64,000 nt of DNA from Aquamicrobium lusatiense (GCF_014201615.1 NZ_JACHEU010000001.1:2850412-2914411); one strand, 5' to 3'. Positions 39,840-48,803 are shown, counted from the first letter of the stretch. Notes: a model not told the origin generated them from the letters alone. Translations and numbers: made by a program.

Positions 39840-41087
39840 ATGACCGACGTTTCAGGCGAACTGGTTTTCCGGCGCGGCAAGGAAGTTGGCAAAGCCGTTT
39901 GCCGCAATGGCGCCCTCTCCCGCGACGGCCTGTCGGAGCGCCTGTTCGCCCTGCTGTTTTCCGGTCTGGTCTACCCCCAGATCTGGGAGGATCCAGAAAC
40001 GGACATGGAGGCGATGCAGCTCGGTGAAGGCCATCGGGTCGTCACCATAGCCTCCGGCGGCTGCAACATCCTCGCCTATCTCACCCGCTCTCCGGCCAGC
40101 GTCGAGGCGGTGGACCTCAATGCGGCCCATGTCGCGCTGAACCGCATGAAATTCGCCGCAGTCCGCCACCTTCCCTCCCATGGAGATCTGTTCCGCTTCT
40201 TCGGCGAGCCGGGCAATGATCACAATGCCCTTGCCTATGACGCCTTCATCGCCCCGCATCTCGATCCGGCCAGCCGCCAGTACTGGGAAAAGCGCAACTG
40301 GCGCGGCAGGCGGCGCATCGAGCTGTTCAACGGCAATTTCTACAATGCCGGCCTGCTCGGCTTCTTCCTGTCGGCCGGCCATCGCATCGCCAGATGGCAA
40401 GGTGTCGATCCAGCCGAAATCATGCAGGCCAGAACGCCTGAAGAGCAGCGCCGCTTCTTCGGGGAACGGCTGGCGCCCCTCTTCGACCGGCCGCTGCTGA
40501 AATGGATCACCTCGCGCAAATCCTCATTGTTCGCGCTCGGCATCCCGCCCGCCCAGTACGACGCGCTGCTCGCCTGCGGCGACGGCTCGATGGCCGGGGT
40601 GCTGCGCGCCCGGCTTGAAAAGCTCGCCTGCGACTTTCCGCTGAAGGACAATTACTTCGCCTGGCAGGCCTTCGCCCGCCGCTATCCCGCCGCAGGCGAA
40701 GGCGCGCTGCCCGATTATCTGGTGGCCGCCCGCCACGAGGTCGTGAAACGCAACATCGACCGTGCCAGCATCAACCATGTCAACATGACCGACTATCTGG
40801 GCGCAAAGCCGGATGGCTCGGTCGACCGCTTCGTGCTGCTCGACGCGCAGGACTGGATGACCGATGCGCAGCTCAACGCGCTGTGGGCGCAGATTACCCG
40901 CACGGCGGCACCGGGCGCGCGCGTGATCTTCCGCACGGCCGCAGAACCCAGCGTCCTGCCCGGACGGGTGGATGCGGAACTGCTCGGCCAGTGGTCCTAT
41001 GAAGAAGAAACCTCCCGCGCCTTCTGCAGGACCGACCGTTCGGCCATCTATGGCGGCTTCCACCTCTATGTGAAGGACGGGCAGTGA
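39840..41087 (+). CDS. btaA: SAM:diacylglycerol 3-amino-3-carboxypropyltransferase BtaA
   Basis: 415 residues from the ATG at 39840. The family pattern is clear: FSGLVYPQIWEDPETDMEAM near the N-terminus, a SAM-binding VVTIASGGCNILAYL, and FVLLDAQDWMTDAQLNALW towards the end. BtaA moves the aminocarboxypropyl group of SAM onto diacylglycerol to make diacylglycerylhomoserine, the first step of the betaine lipid DGTS. It is followed by btaB with a GTGA overlap. A probable Pho box upstream fits replacement of phospholipids during phosphate starvation. Confidence 0.95.
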   Translation: MTDVSGELVFRRGKEVGKAVCRNGALSRDGLSERLFALLFSGLVYPQIWEDPETDMEAMQLGEGHRVVTIASGGCNILAYLTRSPASVEAVDLNAAHVALNRMKFAAVRHLPSHGDLFRFFGEPGNDHNALAYDAFIAPHLDPASRQYWEKRNWRGRRRIELFNGNFYNAGLLGFFLSAGHRIARWQGVDPAEIMQARTPEEQRRFFGERLAPLFDRPLLKWITSRKSSLFALGIPPAQYDALLACGDGSMAGVLRARLEKLACDFPLKDNYFAWQAFARRYPAAGEGALPDYLVAARHEVVKRNIDRASINHVNMTDYLGAKPDGSVDRFVLLDAQDWMTDAQLNALWAQITRTAAPGARVIFRTAAEPSVLPGRVDAELLGQWSYEEETSRAFCRTDRSAIYGGFHLYVKDGQ

Positions 41088-41746
41088 GCACGGGCAGCCA
41101 TGCCGCGCTCATGGACGGCATCTACCGCCGTCAGCGGCACATCTATGACCTGACCCGCAAATACTACCTGCTCGGCCGCGACCGGCTGATCGAGGGGCTG
41201 GACGCGGCACCCGGCGACACCGTTCTGGAACTTGGATGCGGTACGGGACGCAACCTTGCGGTCGCGGCCACACGCTATCCGCAGGCGCGCTTCTTCGGCC
41301 TCGACATCTCCGCCGAGATGCTGTCGACCGCCAGCGCAGCCCTTGCGCAGAAGGGGCTGGCAAGCCGTGTCACGCTGGCCGTTGGCGATGCCACCGACTT
41401 CGATCCCGAAAGCCTTGTCGGCTCCGGCCGTTTCGACCGCATCCTCCTTTCCTATTCCCTCTCCATGATCCCCGGCTGGCAGCAAGCCATCTCGGCCGCG
41501 CTCTCGGCGCTGGCGCCGGGCGGCTCCCTGCACATCGTGGATTTCGGGCGTCAGGAGCGCCTGCCCCGCTGGTTTCGCGCCGCCTTGCGCAACTGGCTGG
41601 CCCGGTTCCACGTCACGCCGCGTGATTCTCTGCGCGAAGTTCTGGAATCGGAATCTGCGAAGCTGGGCGCAAGCCTCTGCTTTGAAAGCCTTTATCGCGG
41701 ATATGCCGTGCGCGTGGTGGTCACTGCACGCCACCCGCCGTCGTAA
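41084..41746 (+). CDS. btaB: Diacylglycerylhomoserine N-methyltransferase BtaB
   Basis: 220 residues, GTG start overlapping the btaA stop. Class I methyltransferase motif VLELGCGTGRNLAVAA (about 47-62) and a post-I acidic FFGLDIS are present, and the N-terminal YRRQRHIYDLTRKYYLLGRD segment is typical of BtaB. It adds three methyl groups to the homoserine nitrogen to complete DGTS. The last 26 bases overlap the convergent serine hydrolase gene. Confidence 0.94.
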   Translation: MSTGSHAALMDGIYRRQRHIYDLTRKYYLLGRDRLIEGLDAAPGDTVLELGCGTGRNLAVAATRYPQARFFGLDISAEMLSTASAALAQKGLASRVTLAVGDATDFDPESLVGSGRFDRILLSYSLSMIPGWQQAISAALSALAPGGSLHIVDFGRQERLPRWFRAALRNWLARFHVTPRDSLREVLESESAKLGASLCFESLYRGYAVRVVVTARHPPS

Positions 41747-43094
41747 GCGCGGCAACGAGCAGTTCGGAGCCATACCCGGCTGCCCTCGGCGTCAGCCCCA
41801 TGCGCACCACCACCATGCGGCGCGACGGGATGACGGCAATTGTCTGTCCGTCATGCCCCTTCAGCCAGAATGTGTCGGCGGGAACACCCATCCGCGAGCC
41901 ATTGCCGCCCGGTGCCTCCAGCCACATTTGCCCCCTGCCATAGACGCCGTTGGACGCGGGCGCGGGCTCTCGCATCCACGACACGAAGCCGGCGGGCAGG
42001 ATCCGCTCGCCGTTCCACACGCCGTCGTCGAGCAGGAACTGGCCGAAACGCGCCCAGTCACGCGCCGTGGCATAGATGTAGGACGAGCCGACGAAGGTGC
42101 CCCTTGCATCCGCCTCGATCACCGCGCTCGACATGCCGAGCGGCCCGAACAGGGCGCGGCGCGGCCATTGCAGCGCCTGCTGCGGATCGTCCAGCGCCTG
42201 CTGCCACAGCCGCGACAACATCACCGATGTGCCGCTCGAATAGGAGAACACCTCTCCCACCGGCCCGCCCAGCTCCTTCGTGGCGGCGAAGCCTGCCATG
42301 TCTGGCTCCAGATAGAGCATGCGGGTCACGTCGGCGACCGCGCCATAGTCCTCGTTGAAGACGAGCCCGCTCGACATGGCCATCAGATCGGCGATCGTGA
42401 TGTCCGCCCGCCCGTCGCCGTCCCATCCGGGAAACAGACGGCTGGCGTCCACGCTCATGCGGCCCTCCCTTATCAGGGTGCCGATGATGGCGGCGTTCAC
42501 CGTCTTGGACATCGACCAGCTAAGCAGCGGCGTCTTTTCGGAAAAACCCGCGCCGTAGCGCTCAGCCACGATCTTCCCGTCCTGCACCACGACGATGGCG
42601 CGTAGTCCCGGCCCCGCCAGATCGTCGTCGCCCACAATGGCAGCGATTTCGGGCAAAACCGGCCCGGCCCGCTCCCCCGCAGGCCACGACGCTTCCGACG
42701 GCGACGACGCAACCGGCTCCTGCGTCAATTGCACGGCGCGCGCCTGCTCCAGATCGCCATCCGGCACGCTCGCACAGCCCAGTCCCTCGCGCGCGATGGC
42801 GGTGCTTTGCCCCAGAACGCCGAGCAGACCGGCCTTCACCGTCTTTGCATCGCGATCTACGGACACCCGCATCAGCTTCAGCAGCGGATGGCCGGGCGCC
42901 TGTACGTCCACTTCCAGCACCTCGTCAGGATCGCGCCCGGCGATGAACACATTCGAGCAGACGATCTTGGCGGCATAGCCGGAGCCCACCCGGATCAGTT
43001 CGGGCGGCGCTGCATAGAGCCATGCGAACAGGCCGGCAACGACAAGCACGGCGAGCCCCGCCACGGCTTTCAGGAGCCTGATGAACAACCGCAT
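41721..43094 (-). CDS. Membrane-anchored serine hydrolase, class C beta-lactamase family
   Basis: 457 residues from the ATG at 43094, behind GAGGGGGGAAGG. One N-terminal membrane helix (LLKAVAGLAVLVVAGLFAWL) anchors a periplasmic beta-lactamase/transpeptidase-like domain with the nucleophile in SMSK (LLSWSMSKTVNAA) and a C-terminal KGHDGQTIAVIPSRRMVVVR in place of KTG. Such proteins include esterases, DD-peptidases and 6-aminohexanoate hydrolases; substrate is unknown. The 3' end overlaps btaB tail to tail. Confidence 0.88.
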   Translation of the reverse strand: MRLFIRLLKAVAGLAVLVVAGLFAWLYAAPPELIRVGSGYAAKIVCSNVFIAGRDPDEVLEVDVQAPGHPLLKLMRVSVDRDAKTVKAGLLGVLGQSTAIAREGLGCASVPDGDLEQARAVQLTQEPVASSPSEASWPAGERAGPVLPEIAAIVGDDDLAGPGLRAIVVVQDGKIVAERYGAGFSEKTPLLSWSMSKTVNAAIIGTLIREGRMSVDASRLFPGWDGDGRADITIADLMAMSSGLVFNEDYGAVADVTRMLYLEPDMAGFAATKELGGPVGEVFSYSSGTSVMLSRLWQQALDDPQQALQWPRRALFGPLGMSSAVIEADARGTFVGSSYIYATARDWARFGQFLLDDGVWNGERILPAGFVSWMREPAPASNGVYGRGQMWLEAPGGNGSRMGVPADTFWLKGHDGQTIAVIPSRRMVVVRMGLTPRAAGYGSELLVAALTTAGGVQ

Positions 43095-43279
43095 CGCCTT
43101 CCCCCCTCGATTCGCGCTCAGCATGCGCGCATATTTGCGGTTCCGTGCGACCCCATCAACCGAATATAAACCATGTCCGGGCGATGACCTGAGGAAGAGT
43201 TCATTCCGTCGGGACGGGGAAGCGCTGGGGGATACCCCGGCGCCTGCACTTGCTATCGCAAACGGGTTTGGGGTTACAA

Positions 43280-44086
43280 ATGCGCCGACTGGCATTCATT
43301 CTGGGACTGTCCCTGCTCGGCGCCTGCTCCACCACGCTGGAGGACATGGCCCCGACAAGCGTGCCGTCCACAACCGCCCCCTCATCTGTCTCCGGCAAAG
43401 CTCCGCGTTTCGGCGACAGCAATCCGCATGACTGGCAGGGAACCACGCCATGGCATTATGCCGTGCACGGAACCGACGTGTCCAAATACCAGACCTCGGT
43501 CGACTGGGCGCAGGCGAAGGCCGCCGGCATTTCCTTCGCCTTCATCAAGGCCACGGAGGGCGGCGACCGCGTGGACGACTATTTCCACGAGCACTGGCGT
43601 AGTGCAAAGGCTGCCGGCGTGCCGCGCGGAGCCTATCATTTCTACTATTTCTGCCGCCCCGCCATCGAGCAGGCGCGCTGGTTCATCCAGAACGTGCCGA
43701 AGGACCCTTCGGCAATGCCGCCCGTGCTCGACATGGAATGGAACCCGCAGTCTCCGACCTGCAAGCTGCGTCCGCCGCCTGAGACGGTGCGCACGGAGAT
43801 GTCGATCTTCCTGAAGACCATCGAGAACCACTACGGCAAGAAGCCGATCATCTACACCTCGATCGACTTCTTCGACGACAACAGGCTCGCCACCTTCCAT
43901 GGCTACCCCTACTGGCTGCGCTCCGTGGCCGGCCATCCGTCGAACCGCTACGGGCCGCACCCCTTCACCTTCTGGCAGTATACGGGCACCGGTATCGTGC
44001 CGGGCATCAGGGGCAAGGCCGACATAAACGTGTTCAACGGGACACAGGCTGGCTGGCAAAAGTGGCTGAAGCAGAACACCCGTTGA
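43280..44086 (+). CDS. GH25 muramidase lipoprotein
   Basis: 268 residues from the ATG at 43280, behind GGGTTTGGGG. A signal peptide with lipobox LLGACSTT and a Ser/Thr/Pro linker leads to a glycoside hydrolase 25 domain: HGTDVSKYQTSVDWAQAKAA, FAFIKATEGGDRVD, the catalytic pair in VLDMEWN, and FWQYTGTGIVPGI at the end. It would hydrolyse peptidoglycan glycan strands from a membrane-anchored position. GH25 enzymes are widespread in rhizobia. It is followed on the same strand by an MltB-type transglycosylase. Confidence 0.92.
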   Translation: MRRLAFILGLSLLGACSTTLEDMAPTSVPSTTAPSSVSGKAPRFGDSNPHDWQGTTPWHYAVHGTDVSKYQTSVDWAQAKAAGISFAFIKATEGGDRVDDYFHEHWRSAKAAGVPRGAYHFYYFCRPAIEQARWFIQNVPKDPSAMPPVLDMEWNPQSPTCKLRPPPETVRTEMSIFLKTIENHYGKKPIIYTSIDFFDDNRLATFHGYPYWLRSVAGHPSNRYGPHPFTFWQYTGTGIVPGIRGKADINVFNGTQAGWQKWLKQNTR

Positions 44087-44212
44087 CAGCCCTGAGCCAA
44101 TGACATTCATGGTTCCGGCCATGGCTCCTGCCCGCTTTTCGACATAAGCGGTTGCCATAGAGCACCCTTTAAGGATGCCTTTGAAAATCCCGTCGAGTCC
44201 GGAAGGAAACCC

Positions 44213-45388
44213 ATGCGTACGCCTGTTCTTGCCTTTGCTACACTGATGACGGCCCTGTCCGGTGCGGCCATTGCCCAGGAATGCGGCACGGATTTCGATG
44301 CATGGAAGCAGGGTGTGGCTGAGGAAGCCCGGGCCGCCGGCGTTGGCGAAACGGGCCTGCGCGCTCTTGAGGGCGCCGACATAGACACCCGCGTTCTGGC
44401 ACGCGACCGCTCGCAGGGCGTGTTCTCGCAGACCTTCATCGAGTTCTCCGGCCGCATGATCTCCGATTACCGGCTGAAGCACGGCGCAACCAACATGCGC
44501 AAATACGCCTCCGTCTTCGACCGGGCCGAGCAGGACTATGGCGCGCCCGCCTCGGTGATCACCGCCTTCTGGGCGCTGGAAACCGATTTCGGTGCCGTGC
44601 AGGGCGATTTCCCTACGCTCAACGCGCTGGTGACGCTGGCGCATGACTGCCGCCGCCCGCAGCTCTTCCGCCCGCATCTGGTGCCGCTGCTCACCCTGAT
44701 CGACCGTGGCGTGCTGCCCGCCGACGTCAAGGGCGCATGGGCCGGCGAGATCGGCCAGACCCAGATCCTGCCGGCCGACTATCTCAACAACGGCGTCGAC
44801 GGCGACAATGACGGCATCGTGGACCTGCGCAACAGCGCGCCTGACGCCATCATGACCACCGCCAAGAAAATCCAGTCGCGCGGCTGGATCCCGGGCCAGC
44901 CCTGGATCGAGGAAGTCCGCATCCCCGACGATCTGCCGTGGGAGCAGACCAGCCGCACCAACAAGCTGTCCGTGGCCCAGTGGAACCAGTGGGGCGTCAC
45001 CCGCCGCGACGGCAGCCCGCTGGCCGACAACGGCCAGACCGCCGGGCTTGCCCTGCCGATGGGCCGCAAAGGGCCGGCCTTCCTCACCTACGACAATTTC
45101 GAGGTCTACCTGAAGTGGAATCAGTCCTTCACCTACGCCCTGACGGCGGCGGTGCTGGCCACCCGCCTCGACGGTGCCCAGCCCTATGATCCGCGCTCGC
45201 CCGAACAGGGACTCAGCATGGAGCAGATGAAGGATCTGCAGCGCAAGCTTCAGGCCCTGAATTACGATGTCGGCAATGTCGACGGCATTCTCGGCACCAA
45301 CACGCGCGAAGCGGTCAGGCAGGAGCAGATTCGCCTCGGCATCCCCGCCGACGGCTGGCCGACAATGGATCTTCTGTCCCGACTTTGA
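44213..45388 (+). CDS. MltB-family lytic murein transglycosylase with peptidoglycan-binding domain
   Basis: 391 residues, ATG behind GGAAGGAAAC. A signal peptide (ending GAAIAQ-ECG) precedes an SLT_2 domain with the catalytic glutamate in TAFWALETDFGAVQGDFP (about residue 123) and the GEIGQTQILPADYLNNGVDGD segment. A C-terminal peptidoglycan-binding_1 domain (MEQMKDLQRKLQALNYDVGN) ends the protein. No lipobox is seen, so it is likely soluble in the periplasm. Confidence 0.93.
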   Translation: MRTPVLAFATLMTALSGAAIAQECGTDFDAWKQGVAEEARAAGVGETGLRALEGADIDTRVLARDRSQGVFSQTFIEFSGRMISDYRLKHGATNMRKYASVFDRAEQDYGAPASVITAFWALETDFGAVQGDFPTLNALVTLAHDCRRPQLFRPHLVPLLTLIDRGVLPADVKGAWAGEIGQTQILPADYLNNGVDGDNDGIVDLRNSAPDAIMTTAKKIQSRGWIPGQPWIEEVRIPDDLPWEQTSRTNKLSVAQWNQWGVTRRDGSPLADNGQTAGLALPMGRKGPAFLTYDNFEVYLKWNQSFTYALTAAVLATRLDGAQPYDPRSPEQGLSMEQMKDLQRKLQALNYDVGNVDGILGTNTREAVRQEQIRLGIPADGWPTMDLLSRL

Positions 45389-45646
45389 GGCCCTCTCGCC
45401 GAAACGCGGGGCCGGTTTCGCGACGCCCGCATGCGTCAAGGCAGCCATTGAGGGCGCGGGCACCGAATCCCTGCGCCGGTTTTCATCATCGCAGGCAGCA
45501 CAACCTGCATGGCGTCCTCCGGGATTTCCCCTCGCCACAGGTTGCACCGTCACAATTTATGCACAAATGTTAAACCGGTTTTACCTTGCAAATTCAGCGA
45601 CTAGGCAGAAACCTCTCCACAAATCCGCCGCAATGACGAAAATTTT
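45389..45646. other. Intergenic stretch, nothing recognised
   Basis: No ORF with a ribosome binding site, no repeat copy and no convincing hairpin is visible between the transglycosylase stop and the promoter of the microprotein gene. Confidence 0.4.
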
Positions 45647-45676
45647 TTGCTTGTCTGCCGGCAAAATGCTTCTAGA
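45647..45676 (+). promoter_or_regulatory. Probable promoter of the microprotein gene
   Basis: TTGCTT, an 18-base spacer and TCTAGA form a near-consensus sigma-70 promoter, placing the start of transcription at about 45683, some 27 bases before the ATG. Confidence 0.55.
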
Positions 45677-45709
45677 TTCCGCGAATAGCTTTTCAGAAGG
45701 AGGCTATTT

Positions 45710-45796
45710 ATGGGACTTACGAGGCCTATCAACGCATTGATAATCTGCGCCGCTTTCGCGTTCGTCGGCGCTCTGATCATAGGCGTCCTTCCCTGA
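45710..45796 (+). CDS. 28-residue single-pass membrane microprotein
   Basis: A 28-codon frame, MGLTRPINALII followed by a hydrophobic segment to GVLP, with a perfect AGAAGGAGG ribosome binding site 6-7 bases before the ATG. About 20 of the 28 residues form one membrane helix, with a single positive charge (Arg5) near the N-terminus. It has its own promoter upstream and a strong terminator 61 bases beyond the stop, so the transcript is only about 200 bases. No family is recognised. Its size and design match small inner-membrane proteins that modulate transporters or sensors, but this is inference. Confidence 0.72.
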   Translation: MGLTRPINALIICAAFAFVGALIIGVLP

Positions 45797-45857
45797 CCTG
45801 AAGGTCAAGGGGGCCAGTAACACAGAACCCACAACCTGAAAGCAGAGATCAAACAGA

Positions 45858-45886
45858 AAGGCCGGGCACAGAGCCCGGCCTTTTTT
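45858..45886. terminator. Strong rho-independent terminator
   Basis: AAGGCCGGGC and GCCCGGCCTT form a perfect 10-bp stem with an ACAGA loop, followed by TTTTTT on the plus strand and a T-rich tail on the minus strand. It ends both the microprotein transcript and the convergent metF transcript. Confidence 0.9.
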
Positions 45887-45916
45887 GTTGCTGGTGTTTG
45901 GCCTGTGGCCGTCCCG

Positions 45917-46831
45917 TCAGGCGGCCACGCTTGCTCCGTTCCCGTTGCGCGGGCGAATGCCGATCATATGGCACACGGCGAAAGCGAGATCGGAACGGTT
46001 CATCGTGTAGAAATGAAAATCGCTGACACCACGCTCCACAAGATCGTGCACCTGCTCGGCCGCCACGGCGGCGGCCACCAGCGCATGCGTCTGCGGATCG
46101 TTCTCCAGCCCGGCAAAACGCTCTCGAAGCCACAGGGGAACATGCGCGCCGGCGCGGGCCGAAAAATTCACGACCTGCCCTATGTTGTGAACCGGCAATA
46201 TGCCCGGAACGATGGGAATATAGATGCCCGCACGGCGCACGCGCTCGACATAGCGTTCATAAACGTCGTTGTCGAAGAAGAACTGGGTGATGGCGCGCGT
46301 CGCGCCATTGTCCACCTTGCGCTTGAGCATATCGATATCGGTGGCGAAGTCCGGGCTCTCGGGATGCTTTTCGGGATAGGCCGATACCGAAATGTCGAAA
46401 TCACCCTGACGGCGAAGCGCCGCCACCATTTCCGCGCCATTGGCATAGCCATCGGGATGCGGTCGGTAGCCGGTGCCGGCACCCGCAGCGGGATCGCCGC
46501 GCAGGGCCACGAAACGCGTGACGCCAAGCTCCACGAACTGCCGGATCACGGCGTCGACTTCCTCGCGCGAGGCATCGATGCAGGTCAGGTGGGCGGCGGG
46601 CGCAAGGCTGGTTTCACGGATGATGCGGGCAACGGTGCGCGCCGTGCGCTCGCGCGTCGAACCACCCGCGCCATAGGTCACCGACACGAAATGCGGATGC
46701 AGCGGCTGCAGGCGCGTGACGGTTTCCCAGAGCCGCGTCTCCATATCGTCCGTCTTGGGCGGGAAGAACTCGAACGAGACGCGGATGCTGTCTCCCAGAT
46801 CGGCACGCCGGGAAAAACGATACTGATTCAT
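45917..46831 (-). CDS. metF: 5,10-methylenetetrahydrofolate reductase MetF
   Basis: 304 residues. VSFEFFPPKTDDMETRLWET with the catalytic glutamate, FVSVTYGAGGSTRERT, RFVALRGDPAAG and TRAITQFFFDNDVY are family motifs. It makes 5-methyl-THF for methionine synthesis using FAD. Its start shares a base with the stop of the upstream ArsR-methyltransferase gene, so the two are one operon. Confidence 0.97.
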   Translation of the reverse strand: MNQYRFSRRADLGDSIRVSFEFFPPKTDDMETRLWETVTRLQPLHPHFVSVTYGAGGSTRERTARTVARIIRETSLAPAAHLTCIDASREEVDAVIRQFVELGVTRFVALRGDPAAGAGTGYRPHPDGYANGAEMVAALRRQGDFDISVSAYPEKHPESPDFATDIDMLKRKVDNGATRAITQFFFDNDVYERYVERVRRAGIYIPIVPGILPVHNIGQVVNFSARAGAHVPLWLRERFAGLENDPQTHALVAAAVAAEQVHDLVERGVSDFHFYTMNRSDLAFAVCHMIGIRPRNGNGASVAA

Positions 46832-47844
46832 CAGGCGACTTCCCCGATTCGTACTGCATGGGAGGTTGGGATGGGATCGGCGATCAGCAGGCGACGGTCG
46901 CGACCGAGCCAGAGCTTGACGGTCAGCCTGCCGCCGCTGTTGCCCTGCGGCTCGAATTCCTGACTGCTTTCCAGATCAAGCCCGGCCTCCGCGAACCACT
47001 CGCCGATCTGGCGGTCGGAAAAGCCCAGTCTCTGATGCGCATGCTCCTCGCGCAGAAATTCCAGCGAATGCGGCGCGAAATCCACGATGATCAGCCGCCC
47101 GGACGGGCGCAGCAACCGCGCGGCCTCGGAAATGGCGCGGGCAGGATCGTCGAGATAGTGCAGGACCTGATGAATGGTCACGAGGTCATAGGCATCGCGC
47201 TCCACCGGCGGCGCGAAGATATCGCCCTGCCGCACCTGCGCATTGGTGACGCCGGCGCGCTCAAGATTGGCGCGCGCGACAGCCAGCATCTCGCGCGACA
47301 TGTCGATGCCGACACCGCGCCGGTAGAGCGGCGACAGGATCTCCAGCACGCGCCCGGTACCAGTGCCAAGGTCGAGCATGGACTGGAACGGACGCTTGCC
47401 GACCAGTTCCAGGATGGCAGTCTCCACCGCCTTGTCGGGCACATGTAGCGAGCGGATTTCGTCCCAGCTTGCGGCATTCTGCGAAAAATATTCGGTCGCC
47501 CTCTCCTGCCGGCGCCGCTTGACCGTCTCCAGCCGTTCCATGTCGCGCTCGATCTGCGGATCGGCGGCATCGACGCCGGCGATCAGGCGCATCACGAAAG
47601 CCCGCGCCATTTCCTGATCCGAGAGCCGGAAAAAGGCCCACGACCCCTCCTGATAGCGGCCGATCAGGCCCGCTTCGAGCAACAGCTTGAGATGGCGCGA
47701 AACGCGCGGCTGCGACTGGCCGAGAATTTCCGTGAAATCGGATACCGTCAGATCGCCCTGCGCCAGCAATATCAGGATGCGCAGCCGGCTGGATTCCGCA
47801 GCCGCCTTCAAGGTATCTACCATCGTATCGAGGGTGACGTTCAT
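46831..47844 (-). CDS. ArsR-family regulator fused to a SAM methyltransferase domain
   Basis: 337 residues from the ATG at 47844, behind GGTAAGGCTGGGC; another ATG 24 bases upstream lacks a site. The first 95 residues are an ArsR winged helix (SRLRILILLAQGDLTVSDFT, GQSQPRVSRHLKLLLEAGLI). The rest is a class I methyltransferase with MLDLGTGTGRVLEIL (about 164-178) and IIVDFAPH. Such fusions sit beside metF or other SAM-cycle genes in alphaproteobacteria and resemble the SahR group, which senses S-adenosylhomocysteine. Direct coupling to metF supports control of methionine/SAM metabolism; the ligand is inferred. Confidence 0.92.
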   Translation of the reverse strand: MNVTLDTMVDTLKAAAESSRLRILILLAQGDLTVSDFTEILGQSQPRVSRHLKLLLEAGLIGRYQEGSWAFFRLSDQEMARAFVMRLIAGVDAADPQIERDMERLETVKRRRQERATEYFSQNAASWDEIRSLHVPDKAVETAILELVGKRPFQSMLDLGTGTGRVLEILSPLYRRGVGIDMSREMLAVARANLERAGVTNAQVRQGDIFAPPVERDAYDLVTIHQVLHYLDDPARAISEAARLLRPSGRLIIVDFAPHSLEFLREEHAHQRLGFSDRQIGEWFAEAGLDLESSQEFEPQGNSGGRLTVKLWLGRDRRLLIADPIPTSHAVRIGEVA

Positions 47845-47879
47845 GCCCAGCCTTACCCAGGGTGACATTCAAGAAAGAT

Positions 47880-47895
47880 ATAAAGATATGTTTAT
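47880..47895. promoter_or_regulatory. Probable operator of the ArsR-methyltransferase/metF operon
   Basis: ATAAAGATATGTTTAT is palindromic except for one pair (14 of 16 bases symmetric). It lies 36 bases upstream of the regulator start and between this gene and the divergent trmO, where an autoregulatory ArsR-type site is expected. Confidence 0.55.
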
Positions 47896-47966
47896 GTCAT
47901 TGTCGACAGATTTGCAACGGGTGATTTTTATCCTACCCGTTTTGTGAAAATCCGGAGCGCACGAGC

Positions 47967-48473
47967 ATGTTTGAACAACGTCACGACGAGTTGAATCTGG
48001 CCGAAGACCCCGCCGGGATGGAGCCTGACGGGCATGTCGTCTTCATCGGCCGCGTGTCCTCGCCATGGACCCTGCGCGAGGAATGCCCGAAGAACATGCG
48101 GCAGGCGCGCGAGCGCAACGCACCGGCAAGGCTCGTGCTTGAACCCGCTTACCGCGACGGGCTTTCCGGTCTCGAAGGCTACAGCCACATCCACATCCTG
48201 ACATGGCTGCACCATTCGCCGCGGAATCTGATTGTGCAGAAACCGCGCCATGCGACTGAAGCCAAAGGCGTTTTCGCGATCCGCTCGCCGGCCCGCCCCA
48301 ACCCCATCGGCCTGCACACCGCCACCATCCTCCGCATCGACCGGAGTTCCGGCACCATCGATCTGGATGCGATCGATGTGCTGGACGGCACGCCTGTCCT
48401 CGACATCAAACCTTATTTCCCGTCCGTCGATGCCATCGCGGACGCGGAAATCCCGAACAAGGAGCGGACATGA
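47967..48473 (+). CDS. trmO: tRNA (N6-threonylcarbamoyladenosine) methyltransferase TrmO
   Basis: 168 residues. The TsaA/TrmO beta-barrel fold is recognised by VVFIGRVSSPW, LEGYSHIHILTWLH, GVFAIRSPARPNPIGLHTA and LDAIDVLDGTPVLDIKPY. It methylates t6A37 of certain tRNAs with SAM. A GGAG element precedes the ATG. It overlaps the next gene by 4 bases. Confidence 0.93.
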   Translation: MFEQRHDELNLAEDPAGMEPDGHVVFIGRVSSPWTLREECPKNMRQARERNAPARLVLEPAYRDGLSGLEGYSHIHILTWLHHSPRNLIVQKPRHATEAKGVFAIRSPARPNPIGLHTATILRIDRSSGTIDLDAIDVLDGTPVLDIKPYFPSVDAIADAEIPNKERT

Positions 48474-48784
48474 TCCGCTCCACCGGGCGCCAGAAGGCCA
48501 TCGCAAAGGCAATCACCGCGCTGCTGCCGATGGCGCCCTACGCCGATATCGAGAAGATCAGGGCCGATGCTGGCGCGCCGCATTTGAAAGCCCTGCCCGC
48601 CTCCATTGCCGTCTGGCTGGCAACGGTCGCCCATATCCGACATGCGCACACGGACTACGAAAAGCTTCTCGCCGAAGGCTATGACCGCGATTCGGCCCGC
48701 TTCTTCGTGGTGGACGAGATCAACGCATGGCTGACCAAATGGCGCGCCACGCGCCTCCTCGATCCTGACGACGAAGATGGCTGA
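48470..48784 (+). CDS. Small protein of the DUF2293 type
   Basis: 104 residues, coupled to trmO by an ATGA overlap. The core pattern (LPMAPYADIEKIRADAG, then VWLATVAHIRHAHTDYEKLL and EGYDRDSARFFVVDEINAWL) matches the DUF2293 family as far as I recall it. No catalytic motif is known. Coupling to a tRNA methyltransferase may hint at RNA metabolism, but this is inference only. Confidence 0.85.
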   Translation: MIRSTGRQKAIAKAITALLPMAPYADIEKIRADAGAPHLKALPASIAVWLATVAHIRHAHTDYEKLLAEGYDRDSARFFVVDEINAWLTKWRATRLLDPDDEDG

Positions 48785-48803
48785 ACAGACCCGTTGAGCA
48801 GAT

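Noticed and set aside
43382..45553. Minus-strand open frame of 723 codons across two genes
   Set aside because: It runs antisense to the GH25 lysozyme and the MltB-type transglycosylase, both with signal peptides, catalytic motifs and ribosome binding sites. It has no family features.
47845..47966. SAM-type riboswitch upstream of the metF operon
   Set aside because: The leader is short and A/T-rich with a palindrome but without the conserved SAM-I or SAM-II core. Protein-based control by the ArsR fusion is more likely.
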